Assembly: GCA_031963365.1 (NCBI GenBank)
Contig: JASSUF010000011.1
Coordinates: 1-28,610 of the forward strand
Direction: 5' to 3'
DNA length: 28,610 nucleotides
Origin: JASSUD01 sp031963365
GTDB lineage: Bacteria > Pseudomonadota > Gammaproteobacteria > Burkholderiales > Burkholderiaceae
Shown here: positions 28,605-28,610 of the stretch, piece after piece
How the letters are laid out: every line of letters begins with the position of its first letter
How positions within the stretch are numbered: the stretch's first letter is position 1
Position numbers and translations under genes: made by a program
The notes under the pieces: generated by a model
Seen by the model: only the letters and a program-made list of their open reading frames with translations
What the model was told of the DNA's origin: nothing
The model's database searches: none

Positions 28605-28610
28605 ATGGCA

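Overview
The window looks like the chromosome of a betaproteobacterium of the Burkholderiaceae with signs of host association. The housekeeping proteins (DapC, DapD, ZipA, TadA, GuaA, GuaB, RnfH, RatA, SmpB, ExoIII, TtcA, FolB, a MidA-type methyltransferase, Cca) resemble Burkholderia-type proteins, and several neighbour pairs (guaB-guaA, ratA-rnfH beside smpB, folB-ttcA, methyltransferase-cca) are those of that family. The conserved runs are broken by AT-rich orphan genes, dispersed repeats, and one gene coding for an F-box-like segment plus leucine-rich repeats. That mixture suggests a eukaryote-associated endosymbiont, possibly of the fungal-endosymbiont group (Mycoavidus/Glomeribacter-like). 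The genus is inference only.

Layout. 1-1942: AT-rich orphan gene with a bilobed hydrophobic hairpin. 1973-5206: CtaG-type oxidase assembly factor, a diheme c4-like cytochrome and a membrane-anchored triheme cytochrome, closed by a strong terminator. 5226-6608: small YadA-anchored trimeric autotransporter with a serine-rich passenger. 7122-11310: zipA, a 134-bp inverted-repeat element, then dapC and dapD. 11581-12030: small membrane protein ending in two PPxY motifs. 12288-16685: tadA, a gap with a tRNA-like 3' fragment, the F-box/LRR gene, then guaA. 16797-19043: guaB, rnfH and ratA on the minus strand. 19174-21984: smpB, exodeoxyribonuclease III, ttcA and folB. 22213-23622: long AT-rich orphan. 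24089-26739: MidA-type methyltransferase and cca. 26792-28391: two further AT-rich orphans, then direct repeats at the window edge that look like a transposon end.

Two dispersed repeat families cut across this layout. The first is a REP/BIME family: GTAG followed by an imperfect hairpin of about 30 nt, in two loop subtypes. The units are mostly paired head to head around a conserved spacer of roughly 60 nt, and there are seven loci. The second has terminal inverted repeats close to TAGGGCGTGTCCTCAATT and is present as one MITE-like copy, two near-perfect palindromes and one solo arm. Members of both families sit exactly at gene ends and in places supply the stop codon (ttcA, rnfH).

Functional picture. 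The core genes serve lysine/peptidoglycan precursor synthesis, cell division, GMP synthesis, tRNA maturation, folate synthesis, ribosome rescue and respiration. The accessory genes are the more novel part: an adhesin, an F-box/LRR protein, a PPxY-tailed membrane protein, an Inc-like bilobed membrane protein and three AT-rich orphans. Together they look like candidate host-interaction proteins, two of them with motifs that point at host ubiquitin ligases. No secretion-system genes are present to confirm export.
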